Position numbers and translations under genes: made by a program. DNA of 64,000 bases from Pseudomonas sp. S06B 330 (lineage in GTDB: Bacteria; Pseudomonadota; Gammaproteobacteria; Pseudomonadales; Pseudomonadaceae). This document shows positions 46,429 through 54,581 of the stretch, one piece after another. The stretch spans positions 783,501 through 847,500 of the forward strand of contig NZ_CP088149.1 of NCBI RefSeq assembly GCF_002845275.2. Direction: 5' to 3'. The notes below the pieces were generated by a model, which was not told the origin of the DNA, did not search any database, and was given only the letters and a program-made list of their open reading frames with translations. Numbering within the stretch: position 1 is the first letter of the stretch; the number at the start of each line of letters is the position of its first letter.

Positions 46429-46848
46429 TCAGGCGGTGGGCTTGAGGCCGTACATCGCCAGTTGTTCAACGCTGCCCTTATGCATGATCAGACGTGGGTC
46501 GTTCAGCGGCAGGCGCTGGCCCAGTTCGCTTTCGAGGATAGCCTGCAGCTTGCGGTTGTCGACCTTGCCGTCGGCACTGATCGCTTGGTTGAGCTTCTCG
46601 GGCGCGACCTGAGCCGATTTACCCCCTGGCAGGTAGATGGCGCCTGTGGCGAAGTCGACACCGAACGCAATCAGGCCTGGCAGTACATAGAACAAGATAC
46701 CAATAGCATCCATGGCGGCGACCACCGGATCAATCTTGCCCTCAATTTGGCCGCGCCGGTCGGGGTAGAAGATCGTGCCACAGGCCGTCAGTTGGGTCAG
46801 CAGGGTGGCAACCAGAACGCTGCCAATGACACGAGAAGGAATACGCAT
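46429..46848 (-). CDS. Hypothetical lipoprotein
   Basis: 139 residues from ATG 46848, with a GGAG ribosome site. Signal peptide MRIPSRVIGSVLVATLLTQLTAC with a Cys23 lipobox. Mature region has one hydrophobic segment (VVAAMDAIGILFYVLPGLIAFGVDF), then ATGAIYLPGGKSAQV. I do not recognise a characterised family. It lies ahead of the CDF gene on the same strand, 25 bases apart, so possibly cotranscribed. Confidence 0.72.
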   Translation of the reverse strand: MRIPSRVIGSVLVATLLTQLTACGTIFYPDRRGQIEGKIDPVVAAMDAIGILFYVLPGLIAFGVDFATGAIYLPGGKSAQVAPEKLNQAISADGKVDNRKLQAILESELGQRLPLNDPRLIMHKGSVEQLAMYGLKPTA

Positions 46849-46966
46849 GGAAATCTCCGGAATGAGGGCCACAAAGATACAGGCAATGAGCCGGTATCTA
46901 CAGCTAAGACCATGATAGGCCGGACTCGGTTCGCCGTTATACTCGGCGCATTGTTTGAGGGCTACC

Positions 46967-49495
46967 ATGATTTCGTTACCTATCGATGCTGTAATACCAG
47001 CCTTGCGTGAAGCGCTGAACCTGCGCCATGAAACCGTGCTGGAGGCACCGCCAGGAGCCGGTAAGACCACTCGTGTACCGCTGGCACTACTCAATGAGCC
47101 ATGGCTGGCAGGGCAGACCATTCTCATGCTCGAACCACGCCGTCTGGCCGCACGGGCTGCCGCAGAGCGCCTGGCCAGTGAGCTGGGTGAGCAGGTCGGG
47201 CAAACGGTAGGCTATCGAATTCGCCTCGAGAGTAAGGTCGGCCCCACTACCCGCATCGAAGTGGTGACCGAAGGTATCCTCACCCGCCGCTTGCAGGCTG
47301 ACCCTGCACTTGAAGGCGTTGGTCTGCTGATCTTCGACGAGTTTCATGAGCGTAGCCTTGATGCTGACCTTGCTCTGGCCTTGAGCCTCAATGGCCGAGA
47401 ACTGCTGCGAGATGACCCGCCGCTGAAGATTCTGTTGATGTCGGCAACGCTCGAAGGCGAGCGCTTGTCGAGCTTGCTGGGTGACGCGCCGGTGATCAGC
47501 AGTGAGGGGCGTATGTACCCGGTCGAGGTACGCTGGGGGCGGCCGTTCCAGCCCGGCGAATTCATCGAGCCGCGGGTGGTTGATTGCGTGTTGCAGGCTA
47601 TCGCCGATGAGTCGGGTAGTGTGCTGGTGTTTCTTCCTGGCCAGGCTGAAATTCGTCGGGTCCACCAGCACCTGCAGGAGGCGCTGACTGATCGCCAGGA
47701 CCTGCTCCTGTGCCCCTTGCACGGTGAACTGGACCTCAATGCCCAGCGGGCGGCTATTGATGCTGCACCAGCAGGTAAACGCAAAGTGGTATTGGCCACC
47801 AACATCGCTGAGACCAGTTTGACTATTGATGGCGTGCGGGTGGTGGTGGATGCTGGGCTGGCGCGGGTGCCGCGTTTTGATCCGGGCAGCGGCATGACCC
47901 GACTCGACACCCAGCGTATTTCTCGCGCCAGTGCCACCCAGCGTGCCGGGCGTGCGGGGCGCCTTGAGCCCGGTGTGTGCTATCGATTGTGGTCTGAGGC
48001 TCAGCACGATCAATTTGCGGCTTATGGCACAGCAGAAATCCTCCAGGCGGACCTCGCCGGGTTGGCTTTGCAGCTATCGCGTTGGGGGGTAACGCCTGAT
48101 CAACTGCGCTGGCTTGATCAGCCACCGCCCGCCGCTTTCGCCCAAGCCCTGGACTTGTTGCAGCGTCTGGGGGCGTTCAAAGCTGACAGTAAAGACAACC
48201 TCAGTGACCATGGTCAGGCCATGGCCGAACTGCCGGCGCATCCGCGCATCGCCCATCTGTTGCTGCGTGGTCAGGACTTGGGCCTGGCAGGCATGGCGTG
48301 TGAGGTGGCCGCGCTACTCGGCGAGCGCGATATTCTACGTGGTGGGGGCGCAGACCTGCACAACCGCCTGGCCTTGCTCAGTGGTGAAACCCGGGCGAGC
48401 AAAGGCGGGCAGGGCGGGTTGCAGCGTGCCCGACAATTGGCCCGGCAGTATCGCGGTTACCTGCGTGGCAGTGCACGCTCAGCGGTTGTCGATCCTGAAC
48501 ATCCGCGCTGGTTGGGAGCCCTGTTGGCGCTAGCCTATCCGGACCGTGTCGCCCAGCAACGTCGGGCGGGCGGTGCTGAGTACCGCTTGGCCAACGGTCG
48601 TGCGGCGCTGTTTGGCGAGCCTGATGCACTGATGAAGTGCCCGTGGCTGGTGATCGCCGACCTGGGCAGCCGTCAGGGCCAGCGTGAGGAACGTATCTAT
48701 TTGGCCGCCGAGTTCGATCCGGCCTTGTTCGACGGGGTGCTGGCCGAACAAGTGCGAAGCCTGGACATCCTCGATTGGGATGAACGCGAGAATGTGCTGC
48801 GCGCCGAGCGTCAGCGCAAAGTCGGTGAGTTGGTGCTCAGCCGGGAGCCGTTGACCGGCTTGGACGAAGACGCTCGCGCCCGAGCACTGTTGGCGTTGGT
48901 GCGGCGCAAGGGCTTGGAGCTGCTGTCCTGGACCCCGGAATTGCGCCAATGGCAGGCGCGTGTGGCGCTGCTGCGCCAGCTGGATCTGCAGGCCGGAAAC
49001 AGCAGTGAATGGCCAGACCTGAGTGATTGCGCGTTGTTGGCGAGTTTGCAGGACTGGCTACAACCCTACCTGGGTAAAGTCACTCGCCTGAGTCATTTCG
49101 CCCAACTCGACCTGTCATCAATCCTGCGGAATCTGCTGCCCTGGCCCTTGCCTCAGCGACTGGATGAGTGGGCACCGGTACACTTGAATGTGCCTTCGGG
49201 GTCGAACATCCGCCTGGATTACAGTGCAACGCCCCCTATTCTCGCCGTGCGTCTGCAGGAGTTGTTCGGCCTGGCCGACACCCCGCGCATTGCTCAAGGT
49301 CGCCAGCAAGTACTGCTGCACTTGTTGTCGCCGGCGCGTCGGCCGGTGCAAGTAACCCAGGACCTGGCCAACTTCTGGCGCACGACGTATGCCGACGTGA
49401 AAAAGGACCTCAAGGGCCGCTATCCGAAACACTATTGGCCGGATGATCCCCTGGTGGCAGAGGCAACAGCACGAGCAAAACCACGGCGAACCTGA
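46967..49495 (+). CDS. hrpB: ATP-dependent RNA helicase HrpB
   Basis: 842 residues from ATG 46967. DEAH-type (DExH) helicase: Walker A PPGAGKTTRVPLALL, DEFHERSLDADLAL, MSATLEGE, and QRAGRAGRLEPGVCYRLW. The C-terminal part has the HrpB-specific domains (LADLGSRQGQREERIYLAAEF, HYWPDDPLVAEATARAKPR). Also known from mRNA processing of a fimbrial operon in enterobacteria and linked to RNA metabolism. The long length and C-terminal region separate it from HrpA. It starts divergently from the lipoprotein gene. Confidence 0.95.
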   Translation: MISLPIDAVIPALREALNLRHETVLEAPPGAGKTTRVPLALLNEPWLAGQTILMLEPRRLAARAAAERLASELGEQVGQTVGYRIRLESKVGPTTRIEVVTEGILTRRLQADPALEGVGLLIFDEFHERSLDADLALALSLNGRELLRDDPPLKILLMSATLEGERLSSLLGDAPVISSEGRMYPVEVRWGRPFQPGEFIEPRVVDCVLQAIADESGSVLVFLPGQAEIRRVHQHLQEALTDRQDLLLCPLHGELDLNAQRAAIDAAPAGKRKVVLATNIAETSLTIDGVRVVVDAGLARVPRFDPGSGMTRLDTQRISRASATQRAGRAGRLEPGVCYRLWSEAQHDQFAAYGTAEILQADLAGLALQLSRWGVTPDQLRWLDQPPPAAFAQALDLLQRLGAFKADSKDNLSDHGQAMAELPAHPRIAHLLLRGQDLGLAGMACEVAALLGERDILRGGGADLHNRLALLSGETRASKGGQGGLQRARQLARQYRGYLRGSARSAVVDPEHPRWLGALLALAYPDRVAQQRRAGGAEYRLANGRAALFGEPDALMKCPWLVIADLGSRQGQREERIYLAAEFDPALFDGVLAEQVRSLDILDWDERENVLRAERQRKVGELVLSREPLTGLDEDARARALLALVRRKGLELLSWTPELRQWQARVALLRQLDLQAGNSSEWPDLSDCALLASLQDWLQPYLGKVTRLSHFAQLDLSSILRNLLPWPLPQRLDEWAPVHLNVPSGSNIRLDYSATPPILAVRLQELFGLADTPRIAQGRQQVLLHLLSPARRPVQVTQDLANFWRTTYADVKKDLKGRYPKHYWPDDPLVAEATARAKPRRT

Positions 49496-49594
49496 AGCTT
49501 GCGTTCTTGGTGAGAGCGAAGGACGGACAGCCATCAGGCGACCTGGTCTGATGGCTGGTTTGTACACTACTGCAATGAGCCCATAACGATTCCG

Positions 49595-50098
49595 TCAGCC
49601 GATTCGTTCGACCAGAAACTCATGGGTTTCACCATCTTTGACGTTCAGGAGGAAGAACGTTCCTCGTTCGTGATGAGGGGCATCGAGGATCGTTTTGACC
49701 TGATGCCCCTGGTGATCGCGCCAGCGACACACCAGCCCGTTCTCTGTCCAGGCCAACGGCTCGAACTTCCAGAAATCCGTGACCTGCGCTTGTTCGTACA
49801 GTCCCAAGTAGCCATTACGGCTGATGCCAAGTTTCTTCGCAGCATTTCGCCCTGTGCCGGAGATATTGAAGTGCAGACGATTTTCGGTCTGGGAATGAAA
49901 GACGAAGTTGAGCACGGGTGATTCTTCTTTGCCGCCTGCCTGGAGCCAGTCGCTTTCAGGGGTGATGCCCCAGGTGAACTTGTCAGAAGATTGACTGAGG
50001 CGCAGGGGGATTTTGCGTCCGGCGTCGAGGAGGTAGATTCTGCCTTGAAATGACGAGATCTCTTCGGCGTACAGCATTGTGGTATGAGTTTCGGTCAT
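49595..50098 (-). CDS. Hypothetical protein
   Basis: 167 residues; a good AAGGA site precedes ATG 50098. I do not recognise a family. The sequence is mostly beta-rich and polar with several W-x-N and D/N-G motifs (GKEESPVLNFVFHSQTENR, HFNISGTGRNAAKKLGI, ETHEFLVERIG); no signal peptide or membrane helix. Convergent with hrpB and isolated by about 100 bases on each side. Possibly an accessory gene: its codon use and base content look slightly less GC-rich than neighbours. Confidence 0.65.
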   Translation of the reverse strand: MTETHTTMLYAEEISSFQGRIYLLDAGRKIPLRLSQSSDKFTWGITPESDWLQAGGKEESPVLNFVFHSQTENRLHFNISGTGRNAAKKLGISRNGYLGLYEQAQVTDFWKFEPLAWTENGLVCRWRDHQGHQVKTILDAPHHERGTFFLLNVKDGETHEFLVERIG

Positions 50099-50213
50099 GG
50101 TGATTTCCTTATCCTTTCAACTTTCGGGTTTCAGAGGTGCGCGCAGCGCTTGGCTGCAGCGCACGCATTGTGAAATCCGGTGAGCGGATATTGGAGACCG
50201 AAAACTTTCCTTC

Positions 50214-50882
50214 TCAGGACGTTGGCGGCTGCTCGGCAGGCTCGCTGATCAGCATGAACAGACGGAACATCACCACGGTACTGAACAGCTGTAAGAAGCT
50301 GTTGCCGCTGTCCAGCGCCAGTTCTAGCAAGGGCGACGGCTCAGGGACGAGCATCTGGCTCAGGCCATCAACCAGCCACAACGGCGCAAGAACGCCGAGG
50401 ATACAGGTGAGGATTCGCCAGAAATTGCCGGTGGTCATCTGAAAACTTTCGCGCATCGCGGCAATCGGTGGCAAGCCGCGCAGCACCAGCAGGTACTCGG
50501 CGAACACCAGGTTGACCATCACCCAGATGCCGGGAAGGATAAACAGTGCAGCACCGGCCATGATCAGCAGCGAACTGAGCATCACCATCAGGGCAAACGA
50601 TGGCCACAGGCGCAACGCCATGGCCAGCAGGTTGCGCTTGAGTGGGGTGTAACCGTTGCTGCGGGTGTCGAGGTAGAGAATCAGTGCGGCACTGTACAGT
50701 GGGTAGAACAACAGGCTGGCGAGCATGCCGTAGGCCTGTGACGCGTCCTTGCCCAGTTGCTGGTAGAGCAACTGGGTGAACAGGGCTTCGAGCACCACCA
50801 GTGGCAGGCAGAGCTGAACAATGCTCAGCAGGTGGCGGCGAAAGAAATACAGGGAGTCACGCAAAACACTGAGCGGATTCAT
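50214..50882 (-). CDS. YciC-family membrane protein
   Basis: 222 residues from ATG 50882; the frame upstream overlaps the next gene's reading. Five to six membrane helices (SIVQLCLPLVVLEALF, LASLLFYPLYSAALILYL, FALMVMLSSLLIMAGAALFILPGIWVMVNLVF). The internal repeat RGLPPIAAMRESFQMTTGNFWRIL is typical for YciC/UPF0259. Function unknown. It is transcribed divergently from the DUF2076 gene. Confidence 0.85.
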   Translation of the reverse strand: MNPLSVLRDSLYFFRRHLLSIVQLCLPLVVLEALFTQLLYQQLGKDASQAYGMLASLLFYPLYSAALILYLDTRSNGYTPLKRNLLAMALRLWPSFALMVMLSSLLIMAGAALFILPGIWVMVNLVFAEYLLVLRGLPPIAAMRESFQMTTGNFWRILTCILGVLAPLWLVDGLSQMLVPEPSPLLELALDSGNSFLQLFSTVVMFRLFMLISEPAEQPPTS

Positions 50883-51036
50883 CGGTCGATATCGTATTGG
50901 CAAAAAGCAGGGCGTAACTTTAGCCCAGCTAGCACTTAACCTGAAGAAAGTTTCATCGCGCCTTGTGTTGAATCCACGGCCCAGACACCCCATTTTCAGT
51001 GAACCTGAATTCCCCGGCTTTTGTATGAGGTTGCCC

Positions 51037-51777
51037 ATGAACAGTGAAGAACAAACCCTGATCGATGGCCTGTTCGGCCGACTCAGGCAAGCCGAAGACC
51101 CAGCCGTGCCCCGCGACGCTCAGGCCCAGGCGCGAATCGCCGAGCACCTGCAACAGCAACCTTCGGCACCTTATTACATGGCCCAGGCGATTTTGGTTCA
51201 GGAGGCTGCACTCAAACGTCTGGACGAGCAGAACAAGCAACTGCAGGCCGAACTGAAGCAGGCGAAGGCGCAAGTCGCGGCCACTGCGCCGAGCAACAGT
51301 GGTGGTTTTCTGTCGAGTATCTTCGGCAGTGGCTCTCGTGATCCGCAGCCGCTGCAGTCACAAGCGCCGGCCAGTGCCTCAAGCCGTGGCGGCTGGCGTG
51401 AACCGTCGCGTTCGTTCAATCAGCCAGGTTTCACCGGCCAGCAGGGTTTTAACGCAGCGCCTGCCCAGGCACCACGCGGTGGTGCGAGCAGTTTCCTTGG
51501 GGGTGCGCTGCAGACCGCTGCGGGCGTGGCAGGCGGCGTCATGCTGGCCCAGGGTATTAGCAGCCTGTTCAACCATAACGCGCAGCCAGAAGAGGTGGTG
51601 GAGGTGATCAAGGAAGAGCCTGCACCTGCCAGCGACAGTGGTGGCTGGGGCAGCAATGATGACCAGCGTCTGACCGCCGACAACAGTGACTACGGCAGCG
51701 ATCAGGGTGGCTTCATGGACGCTGATTACGGCAGTGATGACAGCGGTTTCTTCGACGGCGACGACAGCTTCGTCTGA
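51037..51777 (+). CDS. DUF2076 domain protein
   Basis: 246 residues from ATG 51037 (the frame is open further upstream through the divergent region). N-terminal EEQTLIDGLFGRLRQAEDPAVPRDAQAQARIAEHL, MAQAILVQEAALKRLDEQNKQLQAELKQA (helical, coiled) is the DUF2076 core. The middle is Gly/Ser/Ala rich, then a hydrophobic stretch FLGGALQTAAGVAGGVMLAQGISSLF; the C terminus is very acidic (DYGSDDSGFFDGDDSFV). Localisation and role unknown; such proteins are usually periplasmic or membrane-associated. Confidence 0.85.
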   Translation: MNSEEQTLIDGLFGRLRQAEDPAVPRDAQAQARIAEHLQQQPSAPYYMAQAILVQEAALKRLDEQNKQLQAELKQAKAQVAATAPSNSGGFLSSIFGSGSRDPQPLQSQAPASASSRGGWREPSRSFNQPGFTGQQGFNAAPAQAPRGGASSFLGGALQTAAGVAGGVMLAQGISSLFNHNAQPEEVVEVIKEEPAPASDSGGWGSNDDQRLTADNSDYGSDQGGFMDADYGSDDSGFFDGDDSFV

Positions 51778-51878
51778 GCGCACATACCCGCACCGCCTCC
51801 AGGCTGGCATACTGGGCGCCGAAACGGCCCCGGTGTGCGGAGGCCGGCAACCGCGCCGCGGCGCCATGAGGAAAAACG

Positions 51879-52358
51879 GTGAAGAAGATCGCGGTATTCG
51901 CCGACGTGCAGAACCTCTACTACACCGTGCGCCAGGCCTATGGCTGTCATTTCAATTATGCCGCGCTCTGGGCTGACATCAGCCAGCATGGGCAGATTGT
52001 CGAGGCGGTGGCCTATGCCATCGATCGCGGCGACAGCAAGCAGCAGCAGTTTCAGCAGATCCTGCGTAACCTCGGTTTCACGGTCAAACTCAAACCTTAC
52101 ATTCAACGCAGCGATGGCTCGGCCAAGGGCGATTGGGATGTGGGTATCACCCTGGACGTGATCGACGCCGCTGCACGGGTCGATGAAGTGGTGCTGGCGT
52201 CCGGTGACGGAGATTTTGACCTGTTGCTGGAGCGGGTAATCAGTCGTCACGGCATCGAAGCCGTTGCCTATGGCGTTCCAGGCCTGACCGCCAATTCACT
52301 GATTCGCGCTGCCAGTCGTTATGTGCCCATCGAGGGCGGCCTGTTGCTCAGGCACTAG
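51879..52358 (+). CDS. NYN-domain (LabA/DUF88) ribonuclease
   Basis: 159 residues, GTG start with GAGG 7 bases upstream. NYN/PIN-type nuclease: acidic residues in FADVQNLYYTVRQAYG, GDWDVGITLDVIDAA and VLASGDGDFDLLLERV (the D-x-N, D and D-G-D-F-D active-site set), with a final GVPGLTANSLIRAASRYVPI. NYN proteins cleave RNA in a metal-dependent way. The downstream gene (start 19 bases later) is a DEDDh exonuclease, so the pair may act together on RNA or DNA ends. Confidence 0.86.
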   Translation: MKKIAVFADVQNLYYTVRQAYGCHFNYAALWADISQHGQIVEAVAYAIDRGDSKQQQFQQILRNLGFTVKLKPYIQRSDGSAKGDWDVGITLDVIDAAARVDEVVLASGDGDFDLLLERVISRHGIEAVAYGVPGLTANSLIRAASRYVPIEGGLLLRH

Positions 52359-52377
52359 GTTTTACTGAGGTTTTGTT

Positions 52378-52980
52378 TTGGAACGTATTGCTGTCATCGA
52401 CTTTGAAACCACGGGCATTTCGCCGGGGGCCAATTGCCGCGCCACTGAAGTGGCAGTGGTCATGCTTGAGCAGGGGCGCATCGTCGAACGCTACCAGAGC
52501 CTGATGAACGCAGGGTTGTCAGTGCCGGCTTTTGTAGCGAGCCTTACCGGCATCACCACGTCCATGCTGCGCAGCGCCCCGCCGATTGCCCGGGTGATGA
52601 ACGAAGTGGCCGAGTTCGTCGGGGAAACGCCGATGCTGGCGCACAACGCGTCGTTCGACCAGAAGTTCTGGGACTACGAGCTGGCGCAGATCGGTCGCAG
52701 TCGCAATCAACACTTTGCCTGTTCGATGTTGTTGGCTCGACGCTTGATGCCGACAGCACCCAACCACAAGCTTGGCACCCTGACCCGCTGGGCTGGCTTG
52801 CCAGACACCGGCACCGCGCACCGGGCCATGGCGGATGCGGAAATGGCCGCCAACCTCGCTCAACACCTGGCTGGGCAGTTGCTTGCGCAAGGCGTCAATG
52901 CGGTGTCCCACCAGTTGCTGTGCCGTTTGCAGAAGGTCCCGGCAGCGAAGGTGGCTCAAGCGCTACAGGCCTACCGCTAG
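52378..52980 (+). CDS. DEDDh 3'-5' exonuclease (DnaQ-like)
   Basis: 200 residues from a TTG start (52378), with GAGG 7 bases upstream. All DEDDh residues are present: VIDFETTG (D, E), LAHNASFDQKFW (D), and HRAMADAEM (H, D). The extra C terminus (QLLCRLQKVPAAKVAQALQAYR) is family-specific. Acts on RNA or DNA 3' ends; could be proofreading-like or RNase T/oligo-type. The stop overlaps the convergent Lrp gene in CTAG. Confidence 0.9.
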   Translation: MERIAVIDFETTGISPGANCRATEVAVVMLEQGRIVERYQSLMNAGLSVPAFVASLTGITTSMLRSAPPIARVMNEVAEFVGETPMLAHNASFDQKFWDYELAQIGRSRNQHFACSMLLARRLMPTAPNHKLGTLTRWAGLPDTGTAHRAMADAEMAANLAQHLAGQLLAQGVNAVSHQLLCRLQKVPAAKVAQALQAYR

Positions 52981-53435
52981 GTTTTTCTGCCGTTGTGCTC
53001 AAGGTGGCCCAGCGGCAAGCGCTGTTCCACTGCGCTGGAGAGAATGATCGAGGTCTTGCTGAACCCGAATTGGGCGATGCGGTTGATCAACGCTTCCAGC
53101 TCCGGCATTGAGCTCACTGCGGCCTTCATGATCACACAAGGATCGCCAGTGACCCGGTGGCATTCGGTCAATTGCGGGATCTGGGTGAGCTCTTCGTACG
53201 TCTGCTGATTACCATGACTGGCCAAGCGCAGTTCAATAACGCACTGGATTGGCAAGCCGATTTTCTCCAGATCGACCTTTGCCTGGTAGCCGGTGATCAC
53301 ACCGCTGGCCTCAAGTTTGGCCACTCGTTCGGCGACTGCTGGAGCAGACAGGTTGACCTTGCGCGCAAGCTCGGCAAACGAGGCGCGGCCGTTTTCCAGC
53401 AAGGCACTGAGGAGTATTCGATCGTACTTGTCCAT
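52977..53435 (-). CDS. Lrp/AsnC-family transcriptional regulator
   Basis: 152 residues from ATG 53435. Winged HTH (ALLENGRASFAELARKVNLSAPAVAERVAKLEASGVITGY) plus RAM ligand domain (CVIELRLASHGNQQTYEELTQIPQLTECHRVTGDPCVIMKAAVSSMPELEALINRI). It lies divergent from the EamA exporter, the usual layout of a regulator controlling an amino-acid exporter. The 152-base gap holds AT-rich DNA likely to contain both promoters. Confidence 0.9.
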   Translation of the reverse strand: MDKYDRILLSALLENGRASFAELARKVNLSAPAVAERVAKLEASGVITGYQAKVDLEKIGLPIQCVIELRLASHGNQQTYEELTQIPQLTECHRVTGDPCVIMKAAVSSMPELEALINRIAQFGFSKTSIILSSAVEQRLPLGHLEHNGRKT

Positions 53436-53587
53436 GGCATTTCTCAAGGTCATGCTGAATCAAAGGTTAAGGGTTAGAAGAACCGTTGTTTCAAAAGTGT
53501 ATGGTTCGTTTAAACAGGTTTTGTAACTTATGTTTACGCATATGCCTTTCTAAACTAAACCTCCCGTTAACAGAATTCGAGCCTCCC

Positions 53588-54544
53588 ATGTCTGCCCCTC
53601 GTCGCTTTCCCCTGGTTTTGATCGGCGCCTTTCTCGCGCTGTACCTGGTATGGGGCTCGACCTACCTGGTTATTCGCATTGGTGTCGAGTCCTGGCCACC
53701 GCTCCTGATGGCAGGCGTGCGCTTTTTGATTGCCGGAACGCTGCTGTACGGCTTCTTGCGCTGGCGCGGGGTGCCGGCACCGACCTGGCCACAATGGCGT
53801 GCAGCTGGGGTGATCGGTGTACTGTTGCTCAGTTGTGGCAATGGGGGCGTGACCCTGGCCGAACATGCAGGCGTTGCCTCCGGGGTTGCCGCGTTGGCCG
53901 TGGCCACCGTACCGCTGTTTACCCTGTTGTTCGGCTTGTTCTGGGGCCAGCGCAACACCCGCCTGGAATGGGCTGGGATCCTGCTCGGGCTGATCGGCAT
54001 TGCCATGCTCAACCTAGGGTCAAACCTGCAGGCCAGCCCGATGGGCGCCGCGTTGATCCTGTTTGCCGCCGCCTCGTGGGCGTTTGGCTCGGTCTGGAGC
54101 AAAAGCCTGCCGTTGCCCCAAGGGCCTATGGCCAGTGCCGCAGAGATGCTGGTGGGCGGTGGCGTCTTGCTGCTGGGCAGCGCCCTGAGCGGTGAGCGCA
54201 TGACCCAGATGCCTACGGCTGCCGGTTGGGGGGCGTTGGCGTATTTGGTGGTGTTCGGTTCGATCCTGGCCTTCAGCGCCTATATGTACTTGCTCAAGCA
54301 TGTGCGTCCGGCAGCGGCTACCAGCTACGCCTATGTCAACCCGGCTGTGGCGGTGTTGCTGGGGATCCTGTTTGCCGGTGAGCAGATCGGCTTTGAGGAG
54401 TGCGTGGCCATGGCGGTGATCATTGGTGCAGTGGTGTTGATTGGCCTGCCACAGTGGCGCAAACCGACAACGGTGGTCAGTAAGCCGCAAGCGCATGTGA
54501 GCGAGGCAGCGGTTTGTCAGGAAGGTGCTGGCGGAACAAGGTAA
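53588..54544 (+). CDS. EamA-family (DMT) drug/metabolite exporter
   Basis: 318 residues from ATG 53588, ten membrane helices in two EamA repeats (LVLIGAFLALYLVWGSTYLVIRIGV and ALILFAAASWAFGSVWSKSLPLP). The family exports amino acids, nucleosides or toxic metabolites; the closest characterised type is YedA-like. Divergent from an Lrp regulator, which supports an amino-acid export role. The end overlaps the open frame of rhlE but its own ATG is separate. Confidence 0.9.
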   Translation: MSAPRRFPLVLIGAFLALYLVWGSTYLVIRIGVESWPPLLMAGVRFLIAGTLLYGFLRWRGVPAPTWPQWRAAGVIGVLLLSCGNGGVTLAEHAGVASGVAALAVATVPLFTLLFGLFWGQRNTRLEWAGILLGLIGIAMLNLGSNLQASPMGAALILFAAASWAFGSVWSKSLPLPQGPMASAAEMLVGGGVLLLGSALSGERMTQMPTAAGWGALAYLVVFGSILAFSAYMYLLKHVRPAAATSYAYVNPAVAVLLGILFAGEQIGFEECVAMAVIIGAVVLIGLPQWRKPTTVVSKPQAHVSEAAVCQEGAGGTR

Positions 54545-54581
54545 ACTGCCGCCATTGCTGAATTCCCCTGACGGTACTGCC

